From CBDBBY01 sp965203215 (GTDB lineage Bacteria; Pseudomonadota; Alphaproteobacteria; Rhodobacterales; Rhodobacteraceae), in contig CBDBBY010000001.1 in NCBI GenBank assembly GCA_965203215.1, positions 3,968,001 to 4,032,000 of the forward strand: a stretch of DNA of 64,000 bases, given 5' to 3'. Shown here piece after piece: positions 1 to 9,530 of the stretch. Each line of letters opens with the position of its first letter. The stretch's first letter is position 1. Below the pieces are notes generated by a model that ran no database searches, was not told the DNA's origin, and saw nothing but the letters and a program-made list of their open reading frames with translations. The position numbers and the translations under genes are program-made.

Positions 1-497
1 CTGCTCACCAAGTCAGCGGCGTTTTCAGCATAGCGCAGTTCGTAGTCCCATTTGACCGCTTCACGCACCAGGGCGGTTTGATCGAACATCTCTTGACCGT
101 ATTGGATGGGGGTATGACGACTGCCCATCCGGTCGCCCTCGGTCAACGGGTTTCTGCCTGAGATCATGAAAACTGGCACGTTGTCAGAATGGGCATTTAG
201 AAGGCCCATGGTCGCATTTGCCAGCCCCACGTTCACGTGGACAGCCGCTGCTTGCATCTGGCCCGTTGCCAAGAAATAGCCGTGGGCCATGGAAACCACC
301 ACATTCTCGTGTGCTGCCGGAATGGCTTCTGGGATTGCATCGGACTCGGCAGCGGCCAATGCCTCAATCACCGGAGCGAAATCGCTTCCTGGGTTTATGA
401 AGAGCTTGTCCACCCCATTAGATTTGAGCGACCGTAGTATTGCCTCACCGGCCGAAACGCGGGTGTCGGCTTCGATTTGAACTTGTTGTTTGTTCAT
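1..497 (-). CDS. Thiamine diphosphate-dependent enzyme, N-terminal part (runs off window)
   Basis: The N-terminal ~165 residues of a ThDP-binding enzyme of the acetolactate synthase/benzoylformate decarboxylase superfamily; the rest lies beyond base 1. The visible part is the PYR domain: a start resembling SAGEAILRSLKSNGVDKLF, an AAHENVVVSMAHGY stretch carrying the Glu that activates the cofactor, and a VGLANATMGLLNAHSDNVP stretch typical of the family. The ATG at 497 overlaps the stop of the aldehyde dehydrogenase gene as ATGA, so the two are translationally coupled. Inference: it decarboxylates a 2-oxo acid and the neighbouring dehydrogenase oxidises the aldehyde. The exact substrate cannot be read from this fragment. 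Confidence 0.85.
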   Translation of the reverse strand, partial: MNKQQVQIEADTRVSAGEAILRSLKSNGVDKLFINPGSDFAPVIEALAAAESDAIPEAIPAAHENVVVSMAHGYFLATGQMQAAAVHVNVGLANATMGLLNAHSDNVPVFMISGRNPLTEGDRMGSRHTPIQYGQEMFDQTALVREAVKWDYELRYAENAADLVS

Positions 498-1978
498 TGG
501 CCTTCTCCATAAATGCGGGTGGTCACGGTTTGGGGCAGCGACGAAAATTCGAGGCTAAGCCGTCCGCCTTGGTCTCCAACGCCGCTGGCACCAGCACCTG
601 TAAGGGGGCTCAACAGGTCGCGAATTTGCCAGGAATTGATCCAGGCGTGACCAACCCTGATTTGCGGGGCGACACGGTGGGCCCGGCTGATGTTTTCTGT
701 CCAGATTGAGGTAGCGAGACCGTAATCGGTGTCGTTGGCCAACGCGATTGCCTCGTTCTCTTCATCAAATTGGGCCACGTGCAGGACGGGACCGAAGACC
801 TCTTGCTTCACAAAGCGGGCATCTTCGGGAAGACCCACCGCAATGGACGGCTGGATGAAGGCCCCACTATCGCGTTCATCTCCAAATTCCGGGATGCCGC
901 CCCCGGCGACAAACTCACCGCCGTCTTCTGGTACTGTGTCGAGCAGCCCTTTAACTTTGTCTCGGTGGCCTTTGCTGATCAGCGGGCCAATGTTGAAGCC
1001 GTTGTGGGACTTCTCACCAACCACAATGCCGTTCGCGATGGCGGACATTCGGTCCACGTATTCATCGAAACGTGAGCGGTGCACATAGACCCGTTCGGTG
1101 CAGAAACAAATCTGGCCACAGTTGAAAAAAGCGGATCGGGTCATGCCTTCGGCAACGTGGTCCATAACCGCATCTTCGAACACCAGGGCCGCGTTCTTTC
1201 CGCCCAGTTCCAGAGACACCTCTCGCAGGCCAGTGGCGGCGGATTTCATGATCGCGGACCCTGTGCCGCTTTCTCCTGTGAAGGTAATGGCATCAACCTT
1301 GGGATGGGATGTCAGGTATCCGCCCGCCGAACCGTGTCCAAAGCCGTGCAGCAGCGAGAAAGCCCCATCGGGTATATCCGACGCGGCGACGACCTCGGCC
1401 AAAACCGTTGCGGATGACGGCGTTTCCTCTGATGGTTTCAAGATCGCCGCATTGCCCATGACGAGAGCCGGAGCAACTTTCATCGCGGCCATCAAAAGCG
1501 GGACGTTCCAAGGGCAAATACAGGCGATCACACCCTTTGGGCGTCGGGTTGTGTACCATATACCTTTGAAGCCAAGTTCACCGCCGAATTGCGAGGAACG
1601 GTTTTCCATCGTCAATGCGGCGTCAGCATAAGCGTGGAAAAGCCGAGCGGCCCTTGCCCCGTCGAAGGTGTTGGCCTGCCAATAGCTGCGGCCTGTGTCG
1701 GCGACATCCGCCTCTACCAAATCATCGACCCGTCTCAAAAGCTTGTCTGCGAAGTCGTGGATGATGGCGAGGCGTTCCTTCATCGGCAGTGCGCCCCATG
1801 AACCGCTTTTCGCACCGATTGAAACTTCGCGACCAGCCAGAACGGCGTCGTTGACCATGGCCTCGGACGCTTCATGTACCGACGCCACCAGCGAACCATC
1901 GAATGGGCTGCGCTTTTCGAAGGTCTGGTCTGATGCTCTCCACTCTCCGGCGACGAAGTTTTTCAATTCCTTGGTCAT
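494..1978 (-). CDS. Aldehyde dehydrogenase (NAD(P)+-dependent)
   Basis: A 494-residue ALDH superfamily protein of full length. It shows the cofactor-loop motif FTGESGTG, the catalytic Glu motif LELGGKN and the catalytic Cys motif FNCGQICF, in the usual order. The start at 1978 is preferred over an in-frame upstream start at 1996 because it forms an ATGA overlap with the sulfatase stop and has an AGAGG ribosome site just upstream. It is the fourth gene of the leftward operon, between the sulfatase and the ThDP enzyme. It probably oxidises the aldehyde made from the imported compound; the substrate is unknown. Confidence 0.93.
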   Translation of the reverse strand: MTKELKNFVAGEWRASDQTFEKRSPFDGSLVASVHEASEAMVNDAVLAGREVSIGAKSGSWGALPMKERLAIIHDFADKLLRRVDDLVEADVADTGRSYWQANTFDGARAARLFHAYADAALTMENRSSQFGGELGFKGIWYTTRRPKGVIACICPWNVPLLMAAMKVAPALVMGNAAILKPSEETPSSATVLAEVVAASDIPDGAFSLLHGFGHGSAGGYLTSHPKVDAITFTGESGTGSAIMKSAATGLREVSLELGGKNAALVFEDAVMDHVAEGMTRSAFFNCGQICFCTERVYVHRSRFDEYVDRMSAIANGIVVGEKSHNGFNIGPLISKGHRDKVKGLLDTVPEDGGEFVAGGGIPEFGDERDSGAFIQPSIAVGLPEDARFVKQEVFGPVLHVAQFDEENEAIALANDTDYGLATSIWTENISRAHRVAPQIRVGHAWINSWQIRDLLSPLTGAGASGVGDQGGRLSLEFSSLPQTVTTRIYGEGQ

Positions 1979-3543
1979 GCAAACCTCTTGGGCCATGGGC
2001 CGGGTTCAATGGCGTCAAGCATCGCTTGGTTCAGCGTGAAAAGCAGTTCGGACTTCAAGCCTGCGAAATCGGGATCATCCCAAAGGTTGTCCGTTTCGTT
2101 GGGATCGTTATCAGTTTCGTAAAGTTCACCAAACTCCAGACCCTTGTAGAGGGTCAAGCGGTGGGTCGGGGTGATCAGGTTCCTAATGTTCGGGCGTCGG
2201 TCAAAGCCAGGGTAGACCTTGTTTTCTTCGTGTTCGATCAGGACGTGATCCCTTTCGCCGTCCCCGCCATCAAGCTGGCCCAGGAAAGACTTACCCTGCA
2301 TACCATAATAGGGGGCCACACTAACGCGATCCAAGATGGTGGGGGCGATATCGACTGAGGCCGCAAGTCCATCGGCCAATTGGGCTGTATCTCGCTTTGG
2401 CTCCACCCAGATGAACGGGACGCGATTAACCGAAGAGTGCGGGAATGGCCCCTTCAGCAACAATGAAAAGGCCCCAAGATAGTCACCGTGATCGGAATTG
2501 AAGATGATGATCGTGTTGTCCGCCTGTCCGGTCTCCTCAAGCGTTTTCAGGATTTCGCCTATCGCATCGTCGATCATGGTGATCATTCCAGCGGTCAGCA
2601 CCATGGCCTCTTTGATCTGGCGGTCTGGGGCCATGAAGGCTTGCTGTTCGTTTTTCGGAACCACCCCATCGTCCATTAGTGTCTTCCAAACCCGCAACTG
2701 TGGCGGCGGAGTCTTGTGGGCTTCGTAGGGTAGATCGACTTCGAAATCCTCTGGGTTATACATGTCCCAGTATTTTCCCGGCGGCGTGAAGGGATGATGC
2801 GGATCAGGAAAAGAGACAAAGGCAAAGAATGGTTCATCCGATGACGCCTGACCTTTCAGAAATGACTTAGCCTCATCGCGGATATATGCAGTTGGGTACA
2901 GGTCTTCCGGTATCGTGGTTCGCCTTGCCTGTGGACAGGTGTAGGTGTGGGGGTGCTGGTTATCGCGGCAACGAAGCTCCTCCCAATCATTTGCCTTTGA
3001 GCGAAGCCATTGAAGGTAGTGTCCGCCGCATTCGTCGGAATGGCCCGTAACCAATCGCACATGGTCGAACCCGTAGTATGGCGTTGGTACCGCGTGGAAT
3101 TCTGGCTGGTCATATGTCGCTGGGTGTTCGTGGCAGTAATCCACACCGTCCGGCTTTCTTGCTTCAGGAACCTGCGCATTTACCACCGGCTCTTCATCAG
3201 TGCGCACCAATGGGCGATCTGTGAATGGCTGGTGGTGGCTCTTCCCAATGCTGGCTGTGTTGTATCCCGCCGAACGCAAGACATCGGCAAACGTATTTGC
3301 ACTCTGCGGCAAGGGCAATCCGTTGTGGCGTGAGCCATTGACGGAGGGGTACCGCCCAGTCATCACCGCCGCCCGGTTGGGCATACAGATTGGCGAGGTC
3401 ACATAGAAGTTCGTGAACCGGGTACCTCGGCTTGCCAAACCATCAATGTTGGGCGTTTTAACGACGGGATGTCCCGCGCACCCCAGCCAATCGGCCCGAT
3501 GCTGATCCGTCATGAAATATAGGATATTTGGCCGTTCACCCAT
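1975..3543 (-). CDS. Sulfatase-like hydrolase (formylglycine type)
   Basis: A 522-residue alkaline phosphatase/sulfatase superfamily hydrolase. The N-terminal metal site is seen in the TDQHRAD stretch; the C-x-P-x-R sulfatase signature appears as ICMPNRAAVMTGR, where the Cys would become formylglycine; a second metal-site motif is NSDHGDYLG. No signal peptide is visible, so it should act in the cytoplasm on an imported sulfate (or phosphonate) ester. The start at 3543 (MGERPNILYF) is chosen over an upstream in-frame start at 3576 because family members begin with this strand; it overlaps the TRAP permease stop by 8 bases. A formylglycine-generating enzyme is not in the window. The substrate is not determined. 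Confidence 0.9.
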   Translation of the reverse strand: MGERPNILYFMTDQHRADWLGCAGHPVVKTPNIDGLASRGTRFTNFYVTSPICMPNRAAVMTGRYPSVNGSRHNGLPLPQSANTFADVLRSAGYNTASIGKSHHQPFTDRPLVRTDEEPVVNAQVPEARKPDGVDYCHEHPATYDQPEFHAVPTPYYGFDHVRLVTGHSDECGGHYLQWLRSKANDWEELRCRDNQHPHTYTCPQARRTTIPEDLYPTAYIRDEAKSFLKGQASSDEPFFAFVSFPDPHHPFTPPGKYWDMYNPEDFEVDLPYEAHKTPPPQLRVWKTLMDDGVVPKNEQQAFMAPDRQIKEAMVLTAGMITMIDDAIGEILKTLEETGQADNTIIIFNSDHGDYLGAFSLLLKGPFPHSSVNRVPFIWVEPKRDTAQLADGLAASVDIAPTILDRVSVAPYYGMQGKSFLGQLDGGDGERDHVLIEHEENKVYPGFDRRPNIRNLITPTHRLTLYKGLEFGELYETDNDPNETDNLWDDPDFAGLKSELLFTLNQAMLDAIEPGPWPKRFA

Positions 3544-5467
3544 GCCGTAACCCGGCGGGCAAGGCAACCGCCACACGGTGAAGAACGATCAGCCCAACGA
3601 CCGCGACAAGAGCGATGCCATTCACCGCCAGATCGGGATGGATCAACATCAAGCCCGCCCCAACACGCAGTGCTACCTCCCAAATGGGCATGCGCACTTT
3701 GTCAAACCGGCTTGCGGCTGACGCCAGCATGTAGATCAGAAGTGCCAATCTTAGGAGGAGGTAGAGGAATGCGCCCCAGCTAAACTCCGCCCCGCCCTCG
3801 GGCATGATCAGCATGACCGGATTGAAGGCGAACAGGAACGGGATCGCGAAAATCACGACGCCGATGCGAGTTGCTTGAACAGCAGTGCTGATCGCCCCTC
3901 CGCCAGAGATTGAAGCGGCGGCAAAAGCGGCCATAGCTACAGGCGGAGTGATTGCCGAAGCCACGCCAAAGTAGAACACGAAGAAATGCGCGTTCAAATC
4001 GGTCAAACCCAGGCTGGTCAGGGACGGTCCAAGAATGATGACGATGGTCAGATAGGCTGGCAGCGTTGGCATGCCCATTCCAAGGATCAAGGCCGCAACG
4101 CCTGCGAAAATCAATGCGATTAGAAGATTGTCCCCTGCACTTCCGCTGATGACCTTGGCAAACTCAAGCGGCAATCCGGTCGCCCCAAGAATTGCGATGA
4201 TCATGCCAACCGTGCAGATCGCCATCAGCAAACGCCCAAATGTCACGCCGCCCTTGGCGAAGCTTTGTGCAACTTTGATTGGTTTCTTGCGCATCTCTGG
4301 GTTCAGGAAGCTCAGAACCAACAGGACGGATAGGGCGATCATCGCCGAACCAGCGGGCGAAAACCCGGAGATCAGAGCGAAGACAACGATAGAGATTGGG
4401 ACGACCACCAGGATCAGATTGATCCAGTCCTGAACCGTGATCGGGTCAAGTTCCGTGTCCGCTGCGGCCTCGACACCCAGGGACCGAGATTCAAAAACAA
4501 CAGTGGTGAAGAGCGAGGCATAGTAAGCCGCTGCTGGTACAATCGCCGCAATGATGATTGTCAGGTAACTGATCGAAATGAAGTCGGCCATCACAAGTGC
4601 CGCAGCCCCCATGATTGGCGGCATGATCTGCCCACCTGTCGATGCCGTCGCCTCGACCCCGCCCGCAAAAGCTGGCCTGAATCCGCGACGCTTAATCATG
4701 GGGATGGTGATGACGCCGGTGCCAACAACATTCGCAACGGCAGAACCGGAAACCGTTCCAAACAACGATGACGCCATGATCGCAGCGTGGGCAGGGCCAC
4801 CACGGAAACGCCGCATCGCGTGGAAGCTGAGCTTGATCATGGAGGACCCACCGCCGGTTCCCTCTAAGACAGCACCCATAATGATAAACGGAAAAACGGT
4901 ATTGATCAGGATCGCCAGGATGTTGCCCATCACCCCGTCGCCAGTGTTGTACCAGAGTTCGGCTGGCGTATCTTGAGTAAAGTCCATCCCGGCATGCCCC
5001 AAGATGCCAGGAAGACCTTCACCGAAGAAGAAATAGAGGAATGCCAAAAGACCAACAGTGGCTAGAGGAATTCCCCAAATACGCCAACAGAAATAGAGGA
5101 TGATCAGGCATCCAATGATCGTCATCCAGGCGTGGAATTCATCAAAGAAGAAAAGCCCTTCGTCTTCGATTTCACGAACCGAGACGTTGAACGAATAAAG
5201 GGCATAAAACGCCGTTAGCAGAAGGGCGAAGTTGAAGGCTGTCACGATTAGGCCCGAGCCAGAAAATCGCGAAATGCTGATGGCTGAGATCAAGAACCCA
5301 ATGGCCAAAACGGTTGGGTGAAGATCAACGGCCCGGAACACGCCGATCGACGGTAACGGACCAAAGTCCGGGACGGCATTCAGAAATCCGAGAAGGGCAA
5401 AGCAAAAACCAATCAGCAGAACAATGGTCTGCTTCAATGGCCGCACTTCATCAGTCGCTGCGGACAT
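3536..5467 (-). CDS. TRAP transporter permease, fused small and large subunits (TAXI type)
   Basis: A 643-residue inner-membrane protein with many hydrophobic segments, matching the fused DctQ-DctM permease of TAXI-type TRAP systems. The N-terminal third carries the small-subunit-like helices; the large-subunit core has the glycine-rich stretch around GGSSMIKLSFHAMRRFRGG and the GTVSGSAVANVVGTG segment typical of DctM proteins. It works with the TAXI binding protein encoded just upstream at 5541-6554; the gap between them holds a strong hairpin. It should import a carboxylate-type or anionic compound driven by the sodium or proton gradient; linkage to the sulfatase suggests an organosulfate. 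Confidence 0.93.
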   Translation of the reverse strand: MSAATDEVRPLKQTIVLLIGFCFALLGFLNAVPDFGPLPSIGVFRAVDLHPTVLAIGFLISAISISRFSGSGLIVTAFNFALLLTAFYALYSFNVSVREIEDEGLFFFDEFHAWMTIIGCLIILYFCWRIWGIPLATVGLLAFLYFFFGEGLPGILGHAGMDFTQDTPAELWYNTGDGVMGNILAILINTVFPFIIMGAVLEGTGGGSSMIKLSFHAMRRFRGGPAHAAIMASSLFGTVSGSAVANVVGTGVITIPMIKRRGFRPAFAGGVEATASTGGQIMPPIMGAAALVMADFISISYLTIIIAAIVPAAAYYASLFTTVVFESRSLGVEAAADTELDPITVQDWINLILVVVPISIVVFALISGFSPAGSAMIALSVLLVLSFLNPEMRKKPIKVAQSFAKGGVTFGRLLMAICTVGMIIAILGATGLPLEFAKVISGSAGDNLLIALIFAGVAALILGMGMPTLPAYLTIVIILGPSLTSLGLTDLNAHFFVFYFGVASAITPPVAMAAFAAASISGGGAISTAVQATRIGVVIFAIPFLFAFNPVMLIMPEGGAEFSWGAFLYLLLRLALLIYMLASAASRFDKVRMPIWEVALRVGAGLMLIHPDLAVNGIALVAVVGLIVLHRVAVALPAGLRHG

Positions 5468-5502
5468 CGCACCACTCCCGAACTTGATGTGTTAGAAAAG
5501 GG

Positions 5503-5532
5503 TTTGGGGCCGGTGCAATGTCCGGCCCCAAA
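5503..5532 (-). terminator. Strong hairpin between binding protein and permease genes
   Basis: An 11-bp perfect stem (TTTGGGGCCGG pairing with CCGGCCCCAAA) around an 8-base loop sits in the 73-base gap between the TAXI binding protein and the permease. Such hairpins after the binding-protein gene usually stabilise its mRNA or partly terminate transcription, so more binding protein is made than permease. There is no T-run after the stem on the minus strand, so partial attenuation or 3'-end protection is more likely than full termination. Confidence 0.7.
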
Positions 5533-5540
5533 GCGTACCT

Positions 5541-6554
5541 TTAGGAAGACCCGCCACGCAAATGGTCAGGAACGTCTGCCCCTACTTCGTCGAAGTAGCG
5601 CAACGCACCTGGATGCAGTGGAGCCGCCAGCGATACAAATGCATTGTCCAGACGCAACGGCGTCAGGCCAGCACTGACCGAATGTGCATCGTCCAGATTT
5701 TCGAACATAGCCTTGGTTAGGTCGTATGCCGTTTGCTCGTCCATGTCTTTGTTGACTGACACGAACATCACGTAAGCCGACACAAACAGGTCTTCACCGT
5801 TGTTGGCCTGGTTTTGATAGGTTCCAGCAGGCATCGTGTCTGCGGCGTACCCAGGTGTTTCCAGATAGGTGTCCCAAGCAGGCGTACCCAGCACATCAGC
5901 CGGAATGCCCAACAAACGGAACGGACGAGCTGCGCCGAATTGATCAACAGCAGCGGAACCCATGGTGCCTGGGCGCATAAAGACATCAAATTTTCCGTCT
6001 TCCCAAGCTTGGTTCGCGGCACCCCAGGCCAGTTTGATGCCTTCATAGTCGGCACCATTTTCCATTCCCGTAATCGCTTTGATCAAAGCTTGTGTCTGAC
6101 CGCCAAAGGAACCCGCAGGGGGCCCAATGAAGACACGCTTACCGCGCAGGTCTTCCCAAGAAGTGATGTCGCTTTTTGCATCAACGATCACGTGCACGTG
6201 GCCACCAAGGAACGAAAACAGCGAACGTACGTTCGCGGACGCTTCAATCGCTTCTTCGCCCAGCTTTATATAGGGCCCTTTGCCGACTTCCATTTTTGCG
6301 AACGCACCAGCCGGTGTGCTTGCAATATCGATAGCGCCGGTCGCAACTTTCAGCGTTGCACGTGTAAGGGTTTGGTCAACGTTGACGCGAACTTCGTGGC
6401 TGTCAGCCACGTACTTCGACAACAACTGCGGCACCAAGGCCGAAAGCCCAGCGGCAGAGCCACCTTCGGCTTTCAATGTCTCAGCAAACGCTGGTGCGGT
6501 CGCTGTGGCCACGGCAAGAATTGCCCCGGCAAAAGTTGTGCGGACAAGCTTCAT
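5541..6554 (-). CDS. TAXI family TRAP transporter solute-binding protein
   Basis: A 337-residue periplasmic binding protein. It starts with a clear signal peptide (MKLVRTTFAGAILAVATAT... ending near AFA) and continues with the GGSAAGLSALVPQL stretch and the RGKRVFIGPPAGSFG motif typical of TAXI proteins. The ATG at 6554 is chosen because a GGGAGGA ribosome site lies directly upstream and the signal peptide starts there; a longer in-frame start at 6623 would put 23 polar residues before the signal. First gene of the leftward operon. It delivers the substrate to the fused permease. Divergent from the LysR gene, which probably regulates the operon. Confidence 0.93.
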   Translation of the reverse strand: MKLVRTTFAGAILAVATATAPAFAETLKAEGGSAAGLSALVPQLLSKYVADSHEVRVNVDQTLTRATLKVATGAIDIASTPAGAFAKMEVGKGPYIKLGEEAIEASANVRSLFSFLGGHVHVIVDAKSDITSWEDLRGKRVFIGPPAGSFGGQTQALIKAITGMENGADYEGIKLAWGAANQAWEDGKFDVFMRPGTMGSAAVDQFGAARPFRLLGIPADVLGTPAWDTYLETPGYAADTMPAGTYQNQANNGEDLFVSAYVMFVSVNKDMDEQTAYDLTKAMFENLDDAHSVSAGLTPLRLDNAFVSLAAPLHPGALRYFDEVGADVPDHLRGGSS

Positions 6555-6665
6555 GTGAATCCTCCCTAGATTCCTTTGTTTGAGGATTTTTCGCACAGAC
6601 CTCTGCCATTTGTAAAATTGCAAAATTTAGCTAAGATATAGAAAAATGCATAGCAGGGTGGTGGC

Positions 6666-7595
6666 ATGATCGACGCAAAACATTTGCTCTGGCTGGCCGA
6701 GATTTCAGACATTGGTTCGCTAAGCCGAGCAGCGGAAAAACTGAATGTTACTCAGCCTACACTATCCAGGGCTGTACAGATCATCGAAGACCACGTTGGC
6801 GGTCGAGTTTTGATCAGAGAACGTCACGGGGTTAGGCCAACGCAGATCGGCGAAAGGCTTGTTGCAGCCGGGCGGGAAATTGCCCGATCCCGAACGAGCG
6901 CCGAGGATTTTGTCGATCTTTGGCGAGATGGCCTCGAACGGGATTTGCGCGTTGGGGTTGGACCCATGCTTGCCTTTTCAGTCATGGGCCAATTCTTCTC
7001 AGAATTGGTCCAGGAGCCTCCCAACTACGCCCTCAGGGTCGTTTCCGCCACGGCATCCCGTTTGATCGAACGACTGAATAACGAGGAGTTGGACATCGTA
7101 CTTGCGCCCGAGCAAATCAGCTTACTCCAGAACGATCTCGTCCAGTCTCGTATCCTGGAAGATGAGCTTGGGATTTTTGGTGGCCCCGAGAACCCACTAT
7201 TCAAAGACACAGGCCCAGTATCGGCCAAAGCACTTGAAAATCAGACATGGATTTCGGTGGGAGCTTTGTCTGGCATTTACGGTTCCAACAAGGAGGTCTT
7301 GGAACAACTAGGCGCGAAGAATGTACCATCGAAGCTGTCATTCACTGGCGACATCTTGATGGCAATTGAAATTCTGAACAACACTCATTCCCTGTGCATA
7401 CTGCCCAAGAAACTGACCGAGCTTTCTTCGTTCTCAGCTTCGCTGAAGTTTCTCCCCACGGCGACCAGGCTACCCAAACGCAACGTGGCAATGTGGTCCC
7501 GCAGACGCGACAGAGACCGCCCGGATGTGTTAGATTTCAGAGCGCGATTGGACGGATATTTCGGAGAGGTGGTTTCAAACCAAAGACTGCGGTGA
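6666..7595 (+). CDS. LysR family transcriptional regulator
   Basis: A 309-residue LysR-type regulator: an N-terminal winged helix-turn-helix (residues ~5-60; LSRAAEKLNVTQPTLSRAVQ) followed by a type 2 periplasmic-fold effector domain. It is transcribed away from the TAXI binding-protein gene, with 111 bases between the starts; that gap is A/T-rich and holds an imperfect inverted repeat at 6613-6629, a plausible operator. By position it is the candidate regulator of the sulfate-ester operon, responding to the imported compound or a product. Confidence 0.92.
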   Translation: MIDAKHLLWLAEISDIGSLSRAAEKLNVTQPTLSRAVQIIEDHVGGRVLIRERHGVRPTQIGERLVAAGREIARSRTSAEDFVDLWRDGLERDLRVGVGPMLAFSVMGQFFSELVQEPPNYALRVVSATASRLIERLNNEELDIVLAPEQISLLQNDLVQSRILEDELGIFGGPENPLFKDTGPVSAKALENQTWISVGALSGIYGSNKEVLEQLGAKNVPSKLSFTGDILMAIEILNNTHSLCILPKKLTELSSFSASLKFLPTATRLPKRNVAMWSRRRDRDRPDVLDFRARLDGYFGEVVSNQRLR

Positions 7596-8362
7596 TCGGG
7601 CCTAAGTAAATTCATAGTTCCGACGAAGGTTCGAATGCGAGTTTAGAAAACGAACTCATGGTCAAAAGAAAGAAATCTGCTACAATAGTGTGCTACAAGA
7701 AAAATAGCGATACACCTATACATATTGTTTTTTCATAATAAAATTGTTTTGGAGGAAAGTCCCTTCGTCTCCGCCATCACTCCACATCCGTGACTCTTGG
7801 GTTGCGTTGGAGAAGTTCAATCAATGTTCGTTGATTTATCCACTTACGTTCGCGAATGGCTATCAAAGATGCGTTAGTTCGCACTTGAATAATGTTTGAG
7901 GTTGACATGAATGCCAACGCCGAAGGTCTGCTCCGCAAGGTCGGCGGGTTTGGACGCAGCAGAGCAGGAATGGCAGTTGCTCCATGCTATGCCACGGGCA
8001 GCGCGGTGGATGAATGACAAGTTGGGAGGCATGGGATGCTAACGGGTATCATGAAAACGCCCAATCGCCGATTCAGCAAGCTGAAAACCTCTTCTGCACA
8101 TTTGTCTCGGGTGGCTCCATTGAGAGTGACCGGTCGCCGCACGTGATGCGATCTCCGAAGGAAGGGGTATGGGAGTTACCTACTGCCGTTCTACGATTCT
8201 TTGGGTGGCTTTGGAAAAATGAAGTGTTCACCATTTCAACTGTGGATCAGCCGGGAAACAGCAAAGAATTCAGTCTGTATGCTGGATACAGACAACAATG
8301 CGTTAAAGATCGGCGAGGTGTCCGGTTTGATAAGCCGTCGTTCGTAAAAGGAGAATCAAAAA
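7596..8362 (+). other. Gap without a supported gene; possible att-like tRNA 3' end
   Basis: About 770 bases without a convincing gene. Bases 7760-7776 (TCCCTTCGTCTCCGCCA) look like the T-arm/acceptor end of a tRNA-Ser- or tmRNA-type gene, but no tRNA body lies upstream, so this could be an attachment-site remnant. A 120-codon open frame at 8014-8376 has no recognisable family and is contradicted by several competing frames. A short frame ending at 8349 lies 13 bases before the XRE gene, with AAAGGAG between them, so a broken upstream partner of that gene may be present. Confidence 0.35.
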
Positions 8363-8729
8363 ATGCAGCTCTTTAGTTTGAACGTCAGTCCGAAAGACAG
8401 GGCGGCAGGTGGGTTCAAGGGTCGAGTCAATAGAGCATTGGTGAAGGCTGTAATTACGGTAAAAAGAGAAAAAACCTCACCCAGTCCCAAATTGCAGATC
8501 AAATGGGAGTCGATAAGTCTACATTTCCCGAATTATAAATGGACGGGGAAATCTCACGTTGAAGACAATCGGCGACATTTCTTGGGTTTTGGGGCTGCGT
8601 CCGGACATCACGTTCTCAAAAATTCAGCATAAAAGCTTTGACAGAGCAAACCATCCTGCTATAGAAGTGAAGATAGGCAAAAAAACCGAGGTTTTGCCAA
8701 GCTCTAGCCACTCGACAGCATTTATTTAG
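8363..8729 (+). pseudogene. XRE-type antitoxin-like HTH regulator with two frameshifts
   Basis: The initial frame reads MQLFSLNVSPKDRAAGGF... and then loses its family pattern. Adding one base in the A-run at 8469-8474 and one in the T-run at 8524-8526 restores a coherent protein of about 122 residues with a helix-turn-helix core (NLTQSQIADQMGVDKSTF, SRIINGRGNLTLKTIGDI). This is the usual layout of HigA-like antitoxins and small XRE regulators. A good ribosome site (AAAGGAG) precedes the ATG. A toxin partner upstream is not recognisable. Either a decayed gene or two sequence errors. Confidence 0.6.
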
Positions 8730-8784
8730 AAGCAGGGCACGGAGATTTCGAATACAGGCTCATTACAAAATAAAAGTGTGATCA

Positions 8785-9176
8785 GTGCAAATTAAAGCTA
8801 GAACAGTCTTCTGTGACGATATTCGTATAGAAGAAAATGGAAAAGCGATTCTAGTTGGCGTATATATGGTCGATTTAGTTCCTGACACTCTTCCAGCTCG
8901 GTTTCCGCTTAGTATCTGGATAAATGCAACAGGGTTCGAATCTGGCAAGCACCCATTCGCCATAAAGATCGCTTTTCCCGGCATTGCAGAAGAATTTAAA
9001 ATGAATACGGAAATCGATTTTCACTAACTTGGACCGGAATACCCGCAGAAGTGCATAAATCCGGATTCATAAGCGTAGAGCTTGAAGTCAACGGCAAAGT
9101 ATTCAGTGTAGGTGAACTGATTGTTAGGAATCCGCAGGGACAGCGAGCAGATCAAGGTTTACCTGCGGATCAATAA
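8785..9176 (+). pseudogene. DUF6941-like small protein, frameshifted
   Basis: The first 80 residues (MQIKARTVFCDDIRIEEN... ILVGVYMVDLVP) resemble the small bacterial family I know as DUF6941, of unknown function. The frame stops at 9027. Inserting one T in the run at 9018-9021 continues the protein as FSLTWTGIPAEVHKSGF and GKVFSVGELIVRNPQG to a stop at 9176, giving about 130 residues, a sensible family length. The C-terminal end runs into an IS tail remnant that begins around 9140. The family assignment is from memory of the motif and is moderate. Confidence 0.55.
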
Positions 9177-9357
9177 TGCTGATTATTCGGTACAAGGCTC
9201 GTGCAAGAGCACGTTGGACAAGGCAGCCGTGCGCTGTCTCTATGCTCTGTTCGCCGATCTATCGACCATCGCGCTGAACGACATCTCAATTGGTAGGCCC
9301 GAAAGCTTGAAGTTGGTCGCGATGTCGTTGTGTCCGCCAACAAAACGGCGAGCTTGA
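9140..9357 (+). mobile_element. Remnant of a DDE transposase C-terminal tail and IS end
   Basis: The open frame here ends in a segment with YALFADLSTIALNDISIG and PESLKLVA. A homologous segment lies at 41840-42050 (VLLADLSTVVLNDVSIG, ESFKLAAALT). Both are followed by a shared GCAGCCTAAA sequence (around 9363 and 42073), so they are tails of the same kind of element. The pattern resembles the C-terminus of IS1634/IS4-type transposases. No complete element remains. The rest, to 9530, holds no gene. Confidence 0.5.
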
Positions 9358-9530
9358 AAAAGCAGCCTAAATGTTGAACAAAACACTCTCCGGAACCCCC
9401 CGGGGCGATTCAGTGGTCGAGAGATTGATGCAAAACCAAGACATTGAAATTGTGTAGTTAAGTATATAAGCCCCCAATTTTTTGGGTCCTGAATTCAAGG
9501 AGAGTGGAGGACAAGTTCAGTCGGGTCGTC

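Noticed and set aside
8014..8376. 120-codon open frame upstream of the XRE gene
   Set aside because: No recognisable family, overlaps the better supported XRE start, and its neighbourhood shows several competing frames.
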